Position numbers and translations under genes: made by a program. A stretch of 64,000 nucleotides of DNA, from contig CAVZWW010000001.1 in NCBI GenBank assembly GCA_963779225.1, forward strand, positions 434,001-498,000. The letters are read 5' to 3'. This document shows, piece after piece, positions 24,859 to 34,400 of the stretch. Within the stretch, counting starts at the first letter, position 1. Each line of letters opens with the position of its first letter. The notes below the pieces were generated by a model. The model saw only the letters and a list, made by a program, of their open reading frames with translations, was not told the origin of the DNA and ran no database searches. The DNA comes from CAVPCZ01 sp963779225. Lineage in GTDB: Bacteria > Bacteroidota > Ignavibacteria > UBA10030 > UBA6906.

Positions 24859-25272
24859 GTGGGCAAAACCACAGCACAGGGCGGCAGCAAGACGGACGCC
24901 GTCCGGAAAAAGAAAAAGATACAGGTCGACGTCAGCGGCAAAGTATTCGTGAAGGCGACGTTCAACAACGTGATCGTCACCATCACGGATGTCTACGGCA
25001 ACACCATCAGCTGGTCGTCCGCAGGGAAGAACGGGTTCAAGGGTTCGCGCAAGAATACCCCCTTCGCCGCACAGGTGTCAGCCGAAGCGGCGGCAAAAAC
25101 GGCGCACGACCTTGGTTTGCGGAAAGTGGAAGTGTTTGTCAAAGGCCCGGGCTCGGGCCGCGAGGCCGCCATCCGGGCCCTGCAGACCGCCGGCCTGGAG
25201 ATCAGCAGTATCCGGGATGTCACCCCTATTCCTCATAACGGGTGCCGCCCTCCGAAGAGACGCAGAGTATAA
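24859..25272 (+). CDS. rpsK: 30S ribosomal protein S11 (uS11)
   Basis: S11 lies at the platform of the 30S subunit near the E site. The GTG at 24859 is chosen: the in-frame TTG at 24847 is itself part of the Shine-Dalgarno sequence GGAGGT (24849-24854). The resulting 137-aa product begins MGKTTAQGGSKTDAV. The family core is present (KATFNNVIVTITDVYGN, AAQVSAEAAAKTA) and the C-terminus reads DVTPIPHNGCRPPKRRRV. Confidence 0.95.
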   Translation: MGKTTAQGGSKTDAVRKKKKIQVDVSGKVFVKATFNNVIVTITDVYGNTISWSSAGKNGFKGSRKNTPFAAQVSAEAAAKTAHDLGLRKVEVFVKGPGSGREAAIRALQTAGLEISSIRDVTPIPHNGCRPPKRRRV

Positions 25273-25288
25273 CGCAGGAAGGACGTTC

Positions 25289-25918
25289 ATGGCACGGTAT
25301 ACCGATCCGAGTTGCAGGTTGTGCAGACGCGAGCGACAGAAGTTGTTCCTCAAGGGGACGAAGTGTTTCACGGAAAAGTGTCCCGTGGAACGCCGGGCGT
25401 ATCCGCCGGGACAACACGGGCAATCACGCCGGCAGAAAGTGTCGGAGTACGGTCTGCAGCTCCGGGAAAAACAGAAAGTCCGGCGCATGTACGGGCTGAT
25501 GGAAGCACAGTTCCGGAACACGTTCGCCAAGGCCCTGAGACAGACCGGACGTACGGGCGAGACGCTGGTGAAAATGCTCGAGCGGCGGCTGGACAACGTG
25601 GTCTACCGTCTGGGGTTCGCCCCCTCGCGCAAGGCCGCACGGCAGCTCGTCGTCCACGGTCACTTTGTCGTCAACAACGTTCCCGTTGATGTTCCGTCGT
25701 ATCTGCTCAAGCCCGGGGACACGATCCACGTGCGCGACAAAAGCAAGAAAATGGAAGTGCTGCACGCGTCCATGAAACGCATGAAGGACACCACCATGCT
25801 GCCGTGGCTCAGTCTGGACAAGGCCGCGATGGTCGGGACGTTCCTCAACGTTCCCGAACGCGCGGATATTCCGCTGAATGCCGATGAGCAGCTCATCGTC
25901 GAACTCTACTCGAAGTAA
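25289..25918 (+). CDS. rpsD: 30S ribosomal protein S4 (uS4), zinc-binding type
   Basis: S4 is a primary assembly protein of the 30S body. The ATG at 25289 with GCAGGAAGGA upstream gives MARYTDPSCRLCRRERQKLF, and the product is 209 aa. Four N-terminal cysteines (C9, C12, C26, C31) form the zinc site of the C+ form. An S4 RNA-binding domain follows with LDNVVYRLGFAPSRKAARQL. The open frame continues about 300 bases upstream inside rpsK, but that part has no S4 sequence. Confidence 0.96.
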   Translation: MARYTDPSCRLCRRERQKLFLKGTKCFTEKCPVERRAYPPGQHGQSRRQKVSEYGLQLREKQKVRRMYGLMEAQFRNTFAKALRQTGRTGETLVKMLERRLDNVVYRLGFAPSRKAARQLVVHGHFVVNNVPVDVPSYLLKPGDTIHVRDKSKKMEVLHASMKRMKDTTMLPWLSLDKAAMVGTFLNVPERADIPLNADEQLIVELYSK

Positions 25919-25931
25919 GTGACAGACAGGA

Positions 25932-26933
25932 ATGGGTGACAACGCCATGACCATCGGAACAATCCAGATGCCGGAGAAGATTCACCTGGACGAAGCGACA
26001 CACTCCCCGACGTACGGCCGCTTCATTGTGCAGCCGTTGGAAAAGGGGTTCGGTGTCACGATCGGGAACTCCATGCGACGCGTCCTGCTTTCCTCCCTGC
26101 CGGGGTATTCCATCACGGCATTCCGGGTGGACGGGGTGGCGCATGAGTTTTCCACGATCCCCGGAGTGGTGGAAGATGTTCCGGACGTGGTGCTCAACCT
26201 CAAGCAGGTCCGGATGAAGATGGTGAACAAGAAGACCACACGCGTGGTGGTCGCGCTCAAAGGACCGATGTCGTTCACGGCGGGCGAGATTCAGAAGGCT
26301 TCGCCGGACATCGAGATCCTGAATCCGGGCCTCCATATCGCCACGCTGAACGCGGATGCGAACTTCGAGCTCGAGTTGCGCATCGGACGCGGGATCGGCT
26401 ACGTGGTTGCGGAGGAAAACAAGGCGCCGGACCAGCCCGTGGGGCTGATACCGATCGATGCGGTCTTTACGCCGATCAAGAACGTGCGCTACTTCGTGGA
26501 AACCACCCGCGTCGGACAGCAAACCGACTACGAAAAGCTCACCATCGAAGTCGACACGGACGGGTCCATCACGCCGGAGGACGGTCTGGCGTATGCCGGC
26601 AAGATTCTCCGCGACCACATCCAGCTGTTCATCAATTTTGACGTGGAACCGGAGGCGCCGAAACAGGAGTCGGAGCAGGATGCGGAGTTCCAGCGCGTCC
26701 GCAAGGTGTTGCTGACCCCTGTGGACGAACTCGAACTGTCGGTGCGCTCGCACAACTGTCTCCGGGCGGCCAACATCAAGACCATAGCCGATCTGGTGCG
26801 CCGGGAAGAGAGCGAATTGTTGAAATTCAGGAATTTCGGACGGAAGTCTCTCGCCGAGCTCTCCGAGATTATCGAAGCCGAGCGGCTGGCGTTCGGGATG
26901 GACGTGGAGAAGTACCTTAAAGACACCGAGTGA
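25932..26933 (+). CDS. rpoA: DNA-directed RNA polymerase subunit alpha
   Basis: Alpha dimerises to scaffold RNA polymerase assembly and its C-terminal domain contacts UP elements and activators. The 333-aa product has an N-terminal domain with PLEKGFGVTIGNSMRRVLLS (about residues 36-55). The C-terminal domain contains LELSVRSHNCLRAANIKTIA and ELLKFRNFGRKSLAELSEII. Starts at 25932, 25947 and 25968 are all possible. It lies between rpsD and rplQ as expected. Confidence 0.97.
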   Translation: MGDNAMTIGTIQMPEKIHLDEATHSPTYGRFIVQPLEKGFGVTIGNSMRRVLLSSLPGYSITAFRVDGVAHEFSTIPGVVEDVPDVVLNLKQVRMKMVNKKTTRVVVALKGPMSFTAGEIQKASPDIEILNPGLHIATLNADANFELELRIGRGIGYVVAEENKAPDQPVGLIPIDAVFTPIKNVRYFVETTRVGQQTDYEKLTIEVDTDGSITPEDGLAYAGKILRDHIQLFINFDVEPEAPKQESEQDAEFQRVRKVLLTPVDELELSVRSHNCLRAANIKTIADLVRREESELLKFRNFGRKSLAELSEIIEAERLAFGMDVEKYLKDTE

Positions 26934-26962
26934 TTGTTTCTGTTCATTAGCGGACGACTCTT

Positions 26963-27535
26963 ATGCGACATCGGAAATCTGGCCGGAAACTGAAACGGAC
27001 GGCGAGCCATCGCCGCGCCACTCTGGGTGCTCTTGCGACGGCGTTGTTGCGCCACAAGCGCATCACCACGACTGTGGCAAAAGCCAAAGAAACCCGGATG
27101 GTGGTGGAAAAGATCATCACGCGGGCGAAGAACGCCCGCCCGGCCGATGCCGCGGCAGCGGCAGGGGAAAAGGTGACCGAACGTCAGAAGAAGTTCACCG
27201 ACGCCGGCGGGCATGCCCGGCGGCAGGTCGGCAAGCTGATCAAAGACCGCGAGGTGGTTTCGGAGCTCTTTTCGGAGATTGCCGGAAAGGTCGCCACGCG
27301 CCCCGGGGGGTACACACGGATCGTTAAACTCGGCCAGCGCTACGGTGATGGAGCGGAAATGGCCGTGATTGAACTTGTGGATTTCAATACCGGGCAGGAA
27401 CCCGCGGCAAAGAAGACTGACAAGCCGGCCCGCAAGGCCGCACCAAAACGGAAAGCGCCGAAGAAAAAGGTCGAGGCCGCCGCCACGGCCAAGGCGGAAA
27501 CGGCGACTCCGGCCCCCAAAGCCGAGTCGCGGTAA
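26963..27535 (+). CDS. rplQ: 50S ribosomal protein L17 (bL17) with long basic tail
   Basis: L17 lies at the nascent-chain exit of the 50S subunit. The first ~143 residues are a normal L17 (MRHRKSGRKLKRTASHRRAT, TTVAKAKETRMVVEKIITRA and RIVKLGQRYGDGAEMAVIEL). About 47 further residues are nearly all Lys, Ala, Pro and Thr, giving 190 aa. The tail resembles those on L22 and L29. It is the last ribosomal gene of the block. Confidence 0.96.
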   Translation: MRHRKSGRKLKRTASHRRATLGALATALLRHKRITTTVAKAKETRMVVEKIITRAKNARPADAAAAAGEKVTERQKKFTDAGGHARRQVGKLIKDREVVSELFSEIAGKVATRPGGYTRIVKLGQRYGDGAEMAVIELVDFNTGQEPAAKKTDKPARKAAPKRKAPKKKVEAAATAKAETATPAPKAESR

Positions 27536-27561
27536 ACCGGGGCTCCCCCGTTCATCCCCGC

Positions 27562-28155
27562 ATGAAAATCCTCTCCGCGGAATTTGTCCTTGGCGCAGCG
27601 CAATTGCGCCAGCTCCCCAGGGAAGGCCTGAAAGAAGTGGCCTTCCTCGGGCGTTCCAACGTGGGCAAGTCGTCGTTCATCAACAAGCTCTGCAACCGGA
27701 AAGCCCTTGCCCGCCAGAGCTCGGAACCCGGCAAGACCCGCGAGATGAACTATTATCTCATCAACCGGCAGTTCTACTTTGTGGATCTGCCGGGCTACGG
27801 CTATGCCCGCCTCCCCGAACAGATCCGCTCCAGCTGGGGAAAACTCATCGAACAGTATCTCAAATCCCGTGAACAGCTCTCCCTCGTGCTCCAGCTCGTG
27901 GATGCACGGCACGAACCCACCGAACTGGATATGATGATGGTCGGTTGGCTCGACTACTTCGAAATCCCGTTCCTTGTGGCCCTGACGAAGGCCGACAAGC
28001 TGCCCGCAAGCAAGATGCCCCGCTATGTGAAGTCGGCGACGGATGTGTTTGCTCATTATAAACAGTGCCAGGGGGTGTTGCCTTTTTCATCAATCACGGG
28101 CTTCGGGAAGCCCGAAGTTATCAAGATCATCGCTTCCCACATCTCCGATTCCTGA
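27562..28155 (+). CDS. engB: ribosome-biogenesis GTPase EngB/YsxC/YihA
   Basis: EngB-family GTPases are required for late 50S subunit assembly. The 197-aa product has G1 GRSNVGKSS at residues 30-38, the switch region EPGKTREMNYYLIN, G3 DLPGYG at 75-80, G4 TKADK at 142-146 and a G5 SSITG. It follows rplQ by 26 bases without a visible terminator, so it may be read from the ribosomal transcript, which fits its role. Confidence 0.96.
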   Translation: MKILSAEFVLGAAQLRQLPREGLKEVAFLGRSNVGKSSFINKLCNRKALARQSSEPGKTREMNYYLINRQFYFVDLPGYGYARLPEQIRSSWGKLIEQYLKSREQLSLVLQLVDARHEPTELDMMMVGWLDYFEIPFLVALTKADKLPASKMPRYVKSATDVFAHYKQCQGVLPFSSITGFGKPEVIKIIASHISDS

Positions 28156-28548
28156 TAAGACGTTGTCACACAAGGGGTCCCGGGCACCTCAGAATCCGGA
28201 TCGCTTTGCCGCATTTTTTCTGTGAAACACTTGACAAACACAACCCCACTGTTTATATTCATGCACCATCAGGCGGTTACCACCCGGATCTACTCATAAG
28301 CCCAGCGAAGGAGGTGGACGCGACCGGCACAACTTGGTACGACTCTCCAAAATCATTTCGCAGTTCCTCAAGCAGCATTCCAGTTCTTCTTTATTTTTCT
28401 GCGGCATTCCGTGGGAACCCTGAGGGGATGACTCCGTGTGAAGTTGCAGACTTCACAAAGCGTCATCAGGCCTTCCTTCATGCCAGGCTTTTTGATTGAG
28501 CTCTAGTTGTAGTAGGATAACACTGCCAACACAACAAGGAGGTACAAC
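28156..28548 (+). other. gene-free leader region between engB and the TonB-dependent receptor
   Basis: These 393 bases hold no credible gene. They contain a consensus promoter (28231-28259), so about 280 bases are predicted to be an untranslated leader. Within it, TGTGAAGT (28437-28444) and ACTTCACA (28450-28457) form an 8-bp hairpin with a 5-base loop, and AAGGAGG (28536-28542) is the Shine-Dalgarno sequence of the receptor gene. I looked for a cobalamin-type box and found none. A clear terminator for engB was not seen. Confidence 0.6.
28231..28259 (+). promoter_or_regulatory. sigma-70-type promoter of the TonB receptor/T9SS gene group
   Basis: TTGACA (28231-28236) and TATATT (28254-28259) are separated by 17 bases. 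Transcription is predicted to begin near 28266, leaving a leader of about 280 bases before the ATG at 28549. Confidence 0.75.
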
Positions 28549-31479
28549 ATGCAACGTGGGCTTTATTCTGTTCTCCTCATTTTGGCCCTCGTCCCTGCCC
28601 TGGTGTTTGGTGCAGGAAAAATCCGAGGGAAGGTGACGGACTCCGGGACGGGAGAGCCATTGGTTGGCGCGAACGTCGTGGTTGTCGGAACCTCCATGGG
28701 CGCAGCGGCAAATGTCGCCGGCGAATTCCTTATCCTCAACGTGCCCGTGGGGACGTACTCGCTCCGTACCACCTACGTCGGGTACCAGAGCATCACCATC
28801 TCCAACATCCGTGTGAACAACGAGCTGACAACGGAGGCCAACTTCAATCTTCCCTCTGAGGGTGTCACGGTCGGTGTTGTGGAGATCATTGCCGAGCGTC
28901 CGCTCATCAACAAGAGCGCGACAAACGCGGTCAGGATTATCGACAGCGACTTTTTCGACAAGATCCCGGCCAGGGGGACCGCCGCGGCCGTTGCCATTCA
29001 GCCCGGTGTCGTCGTCCAGAACGGAAACGTCTATATCCGCGGCGGACGCGCTGACGAAGTCGGGTACCGAGTGGAAGGCGCAACCGTGACCAACATCCTC
29101 GGCGGCGGCAATGGACTCTACACCACGGCGGAAGCGGTGGAACAGATCCAGGTACAGGCCGGCGGTTTTAACGCGGAGTTCGGCGGTGCCAATGCCGGTA
29201 TCATCCAGACCCAGTTGAGGTCGGGAAGTGCCGAGCGCTGGAAGGTGTCCGTCCTTGCGGAAACGGACAAATTCACCTCCATGAACAAGAAAGCCCTTGG
29301 CGGTTACAGCTACGGGTACGGCGACATCACCGCCACCATCGGCGGCCCGATCCCCGGTGTGCCCATCCGTCTCTTCGGATCTGCACAGAACACATTCTTC
29401 CGCGATCCGTCCGTGTCGGTACGTGAGCCGATTCAATTTACGAATCTCATCACCGACCCGGCTCTTACACCTGCCCACCCCACAACAGCTCGGCCGGACA
29501 CGATTTCGGTTCTCGATGTCGGAGCCAACTCGGCCGGCGGTATGAACAACCGCTGGGCCTATTCAGGAACCATTCTGGTCGACCTCGGGGCCCTTCAGGT
29601 CCGTGCCGCAGGTTCCTTCACAACCACCGAGTCGCGCAATTCGACCTTTTTCAATAACCTTCTGAATCAGAGCCGGCTCCAGCTCAACCAGTCCCAGGAC
29701 ATGTTCGGGAACCTGAAGCTTTCCTATGTCTTCTCGCCCACCACGTTCCTGGAAGTCAACGCCAACTACTTCGCGCGGCAGAACAAGAATATGGATCCCT
29801 ACTGGAAAGACGACGTCTTCGCCTACGGGGATTCAGCGAAGAATGCCGCTCTGGGGTATAAGTACTTCCGTGAAGGTGTTGCCTTCAGCAACTACTCGTT
29901 CTACAACGGCGGTATCACGGCTTTTTCGCAACCGGGTCAGTTTATCGCAAGCTACTACAAAGACCGGATCGATCAGATGGGCGCCCGCGCCGACTTCACG
30001 ACCCAGGTCAAGCAGCATGAGATCAAGATCGGCGGCGAATTCAATCAATCCAAGTACCGCAGGTACAATCCCGCCGGCGAGTTCAGCTTCTCGCGGTATG
30101 CGAAGCAGGCCGCAAATGCGGCAGAGCTTGAAAACCTGCTGAACCTTTCTGCCGGCACGGGTTCGGATATCATCGGGTACGACATCTTTGGCAACCCGGT
30201 CGATGCAGATGTCGTGGTGAACGGCGGGACGCTCTACTTTGCGCCGCCGAAGCCGGTGTTTGCGGCCGCCTATATCCAGGACAAGATCGAGTTCTCTGAC
30301 ATCATCATCAACCTGGGCTTGCGGTGGGACTATATCAACCCCGACAGCAAGACCACGGCGACTCCGGGGGACCTTACCCTGAATGCTGATGAGCTCCTGG
30401 TTCCGGGTACGTATACAAAGACTCCCGCGACCAGCCAGGTGAGCCCCAGGGTTGGATTCTCCTTCCCGGTGACCGACCGTACGGTCTTCCATGCACAGTA
30501 CGGAAAGTTCATTCAGCAGAGCCGGTTGAACGACTCGTATTCCGGCCCGGCGGCAGTTTCGGGCAACGCCACAGCCTCCTACTGGGTCTCCGACGGAGCC
30601 CGGGGCTGGGGCCTGACCCCGGAAAGAACGACGCAATATGAGATCGGTTTCTCCCAGATGGTCTCCGATCAGGCGTCATTCGACATCACTGCATTCTACA
30701 AAGACATACAGGATCAGATCCAGTTCGTCCAGGTCCAGCCTGAGCCGGGAACCTCGACCCAGGTGTACCATGCGCTTGAGAATAAGGACTTCTCAACGTC
30801 GAAGGGGATCGAAACGAAGTTTACGCTTCGCCGCACGAACCGTGTGAGCGCGCAGATCAACTACACCTTCTCCGATGTCCGTTCAACCGCTTCGGATCAG
30901 GCGGGAAGCAACGGTATCTGGCAGCTGGGTCTGCCCCCGAGCGCCCTTCCGCGCTTCACCTTCCCGACGAACTTCGATCAGGCGCACCGCGGTGCCCTGC
31001 TTGTGGATTACCGCTTTGGTAAGAACGACGGCGGCCCGATTCTGGAACAACTGGGCGCCAATATCCTGTTCACGTTCAACAGCGGGCACAAGTTCACGAG
31101 AATTGAAGACCCGTCGCGTGCACCGGAAGGAACTGATGAGCGGCGCCGCGCTCCGATTGAATCGATCGGTGCCTCCACAACGCCCTGGTTCTTCCAGCTC
31201 GACATGCGCCTCGACAAGACCGTTTCCATCGGTCCGCTTGAGGCCAATTTCTACATCTATGTCATCAACCTGCTCGGCACGGACAACGTAGTGAATGTGT
31301 TCAGCCGGACGGGTGACGCGTCGAGCGACGGCTATTTCCTGACCCAGGGTGGGTATGCCGATGTCGCATCGCTGGGGCAGGGATTCCAGGATATGTGGAC
31401 CTCGCTGAACAACGGTCTTAACTCGGGCAATTATGGCCCGCCACGGCAGATCCGCTTCGGGCTCAGGCTTGAATATTAA
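28549..31479 (+). CDS. TonB-dependent receptor with carboxypeptidase-D-like N-terminal domain
   Basis: This is a predicted outer-membrane active-transport barrel, 976 aa. A signal peptide (residues 1-21, ending LVFGAG) is followed by a carboxypeptidase regulatory-like beta domain (GKIRGKVTDSGTGEPLVGAN, to about residue 105). A TonB plug region follows, with IYIRGGRADEVGYRVEG-like sequence near 163-180 and AEAVEQIQVQAGGFNAEFGG near 195-215. A long barrel rich in aromatic beta strands ends in FGLRLEY, with the aromatic C-terminal residue typical of BAM substrates. It lies behind a strong promoter and immediately upstream of a T9SS-sorted protein and a PorV-like protein. The substrate is unknown. 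Confidence 0.92.
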   Translation: MQRGLYSVLLILALVPALVFGAGKIRGKVTDSGTGEPLVGANVVVVGTSMGAAANVAGEFLILNVPVGTYSLRTTYVGYQSITISNIRVNNELTTEANFNLPSEGVTVGVVEIIAERPLINKSATNAVRIIDSDFFDKIPARGTAAAVAIQPGVVVQNGNVYIRGGRADEVGYRVEGATVTNILGGGNGLYTTAEAVEQIQVQAGGFNAEFGGANAGIIQTQLRSGSAERWKVSVLAETDKFTSMNKKALGGYSYGYGDITATIGGPIPGVPIRLFGSAQNTFFRDPSVSVREPIQFTNLITDPALTPAHPTTARPDTISVLDVGANSAGGMNNRWAYSGTILVDLGALQVRAAGSFTTTESRNSTFFNNLLNQSRLQLNQSQDMFGNLKLSYVFSPTTFLEVNANYFARQNKNMDPYWKDDVFAYGDSAKNAALGYKYFREGVAFSNYSFYNGGITAFSQPGQFIASYYKDRIDQMGARADFTTQVKQHEIKIGGEFNQSKYRRYNPAGEFSFSRYAKQAANAAELENLLNLSAGTGSDIIGYDIFGNPVDADVVVNGGTLYFAPPKPVFAAAYIQDKIEFSDIIINLGLRWDYINPDSKTTATPGDLTLNADELLVPGTYTKTPATSQVSPRVGFSFPVTDRTVFHAQYGKFIQQSRLNDSYSGPAAVSGNATASYWVSDGARGWGLTPERTTQYEIGFSQMVSDQASFDITAFYKDIQDQIQFVQVQPEPGTSTQVYHALENKDFSTSKGIETKFTLRRTNRVSAQINYTFSDVRSTASDQAGSNGIWQLGLPPSALPRFTFPTNFDQAHRGALLVDYRFGKNDGGPILEQLGANILFTFNSGHKFTRIEDPSRAPEGTDERRRAPIESIGASTTPWFFQLDMRLDKTVSIGPLEANFYIYVINLLGTDNVVNVFSRTGDASSDGYFLTQGGYADVASLGQGFQDMWTSLNNGLNSGNYGPPRQIRFGLRLEY

Positions 31480-31499
31480 TAATGGAGGAGGTACCGAAC

Positions 31500-34400
31500 A
31501 TGTTTAAGCGATGCATGAAGTTGCTCGTCGGATCCGTCGCCGTCATGGTGTGTCTCGGCCTGATGAAGTCGTCTGCGGCCGAAGACCCCAAGACGCAGAG
31601 ACTGGAGAAGACGACGACAAATGACATGTCGACGTATTATACGATCAACAATATGTTCAACATGTACTACAATAACGGGCGGGGCTCGTACAACAAGTTC
31701 ACGAGCAACAATGCCCTCGAAGTCCCGAAGGGATCCGGCAAGTACGCCATCTTCGAAGACGGCGTGGTCTGGGGGGGATTCCACAAAGGGCGCACTGATC
31801 CGAAAGTCGGAGGCTCGACCTACAGTCAGGGTCTCCAGGCCGGAAAGATCATCACCCCGGGAGGACCCTCCGAGGCAGAACGCGCGGTGGCCGACGATCC
31901 CACGCTGGCGAAATACCGGGTCTACCGGGTTCGCCCGGACGTGACTCCGGCCACACCCTTCAGTGCCGTGCAGTCCAAGCTTCAGGACGAATCGACGCTG
32001 ATCACCCGGTACGAAGCCCTTTCGGCCCAGACGCTGTACGACAACTACGTCAGGGACTGGAATGAGTGGCCTGCAGCTGAAGGCCCGGCGCCGTACACCG
32101 ACGTGAACGGTAACGGCGTCTACGATCCCGCGACGGATATCCCGGGTCAGCCGGGTGCCGACCAGACACTCTACTATGTGGCGAACGACCTCAATCCCAG
32201 CAGGGTGGCCGGCATATCCGGATCGCCGCCGATCGGTCTCGAGATGCACAGGACGGTGTGGGGATACAACCTCTCCGGTGCGCTCGGCAACACCATTTTC
32301 ATGAGCACGCTGGTTATTAACAAGAGCGGTGCGCCCCTCGACAGTGCCTTCATGGTCATGTGGTCCGATCCCGATCTGGGTACATCGGAGGATGACTATG
32401 CCGGTTGCGATGTCGAACGCAGCCTGGGGTATGTGTACAATGGAAAACCGACCGACGGCGTGTACGGCACCGCCTGTCCGGCGGTGGGTTACGATTTCTT
32501 CCAGGGCCCGATCGTGCCGGCTGCTGCGACGGACTCGGCGGTGTTCCAGTTGAAATACCGGAAGGGATTCAAAAACCTCGGGATGTCCACGTTCGTCTTC
32601 TTCATCAACTCGAACGCGACATACACCGACCCGAACCTGGGAGCCGGCGGCGATGTGCAATGGTACCGGCTGATGAATGCGACGATCTCCAGCAGCGGTG
32701 CGCCGTTCATCAATCCCCTGACAGGAGAAGCCACGAAATACGCATTGAACGGTGATCCTGTGACGGGTCAGGGCTGGCTGGACGGCACGGGCGGATTCAT
32801 TCCCGGTGACCGGCGCGTCTGCCTTGTGACCGGGCCCTTCACGCTGGCCGATAAAGACACGCAGGAACTGGTGGTTGCCACGATTGCGGGGTTCGGCGCC
32901 GATCGTATTTCCAGCGTCAACGTGCTGAAATACTACAGCGATCTCGCCCAGAGCGCGTACAACAACCTGTTCAATATCCCGCGTCCGCCTCCTTCACCGA
33001 AGGTCAACATCGCTGAACTCGATGGAGCCATCGTTCTGACCTGGGCAGACAGTGTGGGATCGGTCAAAATCGAGAAGTTCAACAGCTCGGGGTACGCTTT
33101 TGAAGGGTACAATGTCTTCCAGTACCGGGAGAGTTCAACCGAGCCTTCGCAGGCGATCCGCCTGCAGACGTTTGACCTGGTGGACGGGTTTACGACTATC
33201 TTCGATAACGTCTACGACCAGGGGACAGGCTACGTGATCTCGAAGCCCGTCCAGTTCGGCGGCGACTTCGGTATCAAGAGGGTCTACCGGACGACGACCG
33301 ATGTGGCGAACTCACGCCCGCTCGTAAATGGTACCCCCTACTACTTCGGTGTGACGTCGTACAGCTTCAATCCCTCTCCGATCGCAGTGCCGACGCAGCT
33401 GGAAAGCGCCGCGGAACTGCTCACGATCATTCCCCAGTGGGCAGACCCGGGTACGCAGTATTCGAACGCGTATGGTGATACGCTGAAGGACATTGCGCAT
33501 TCCGGTCCGAGCGACGGAAAGGCCATTCCGATCGTCCTCGATCCGACGAGGATGAAGCCCGAAGGGGCCACCTACAACATCACGTTCCAGGGGACTGTTC
33601 CGAACCAGACATGGACCCTGAAAAGGACATGGAAAGGTGTAACGGAGACGGTGGCGGCCGGTATCACGGATCAGGCCGGTACCGATGACCAATCTCCGGT
33701 CGTGGACGGAATCCAGTGGAAGGTGATCGGGGCACCGCAGAGTTTCAAGGATTTTGCCGTGGTGTCGAATGCTACGGGGCCACTTGTACCGCCTGAGGCT
33801 GCCACGATCAACTCCGACGCCTACGGGTACCCCCACCCATCAAATTCAGGAACTCCGGTCGGGACACGTCAGCAATCGGCAGGCAAGCTGACCGCATCCA
33901 AAGGTTGGGTGATTGGCACCGGGATGAATTCGCCGACCATGAGTCCCCAGTACTCGTACTTCCTGACCCGCGTGACACAGAGCGGTGCTCGCTGGCCGGA
34001 AATCATTCCGTACGACTTTGAGATCCGGTTCACGGCCGCGGGGGGCAAGGCGTGGAACGCCTATACCGACGAGACCCCTCTGGATGTGCCGTTCGAGCTC
34101 TGGAACATCGGGATCAACACGCCGGATAACACAGCAGATGATTACCGTATGTTCCCCTACATCCTGGACGTCGATGGTAATGGCCAGTTCAACCTTCTGA
34201 CGAAGACGGGGACGGATACGGTGGACAACGGGGGCGGCGGTGCCGACCACACATGCTCCGGCGGAACAGACGATCCTTTTACAGACTGGATCTACTGGGT
34301 AAAGCCGGCCGACATATCTCCCGGCCAGGGTGGTTACAATGCAATCGCGGCGGAAATAGCGGCTGGAACGCATGAATATCTGGGTGCCTCGACAACTGCC

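Noticed and set aside
24989..25288. Upstream extension of the S4 reading frame inside rpsK
   Set aside because: The open frame runs back into rpsK but has no S4 sequence. The ATG at 25289 has a good Shine-Dalgarno sequence and the family N-terminus.
28065..28499. 144-codon open frame across the leader of the TonB receptor operon
   Set aside because: It overlaps engB and the promoter, has no Shine-Dalgarno sequence and reads as random sequence.
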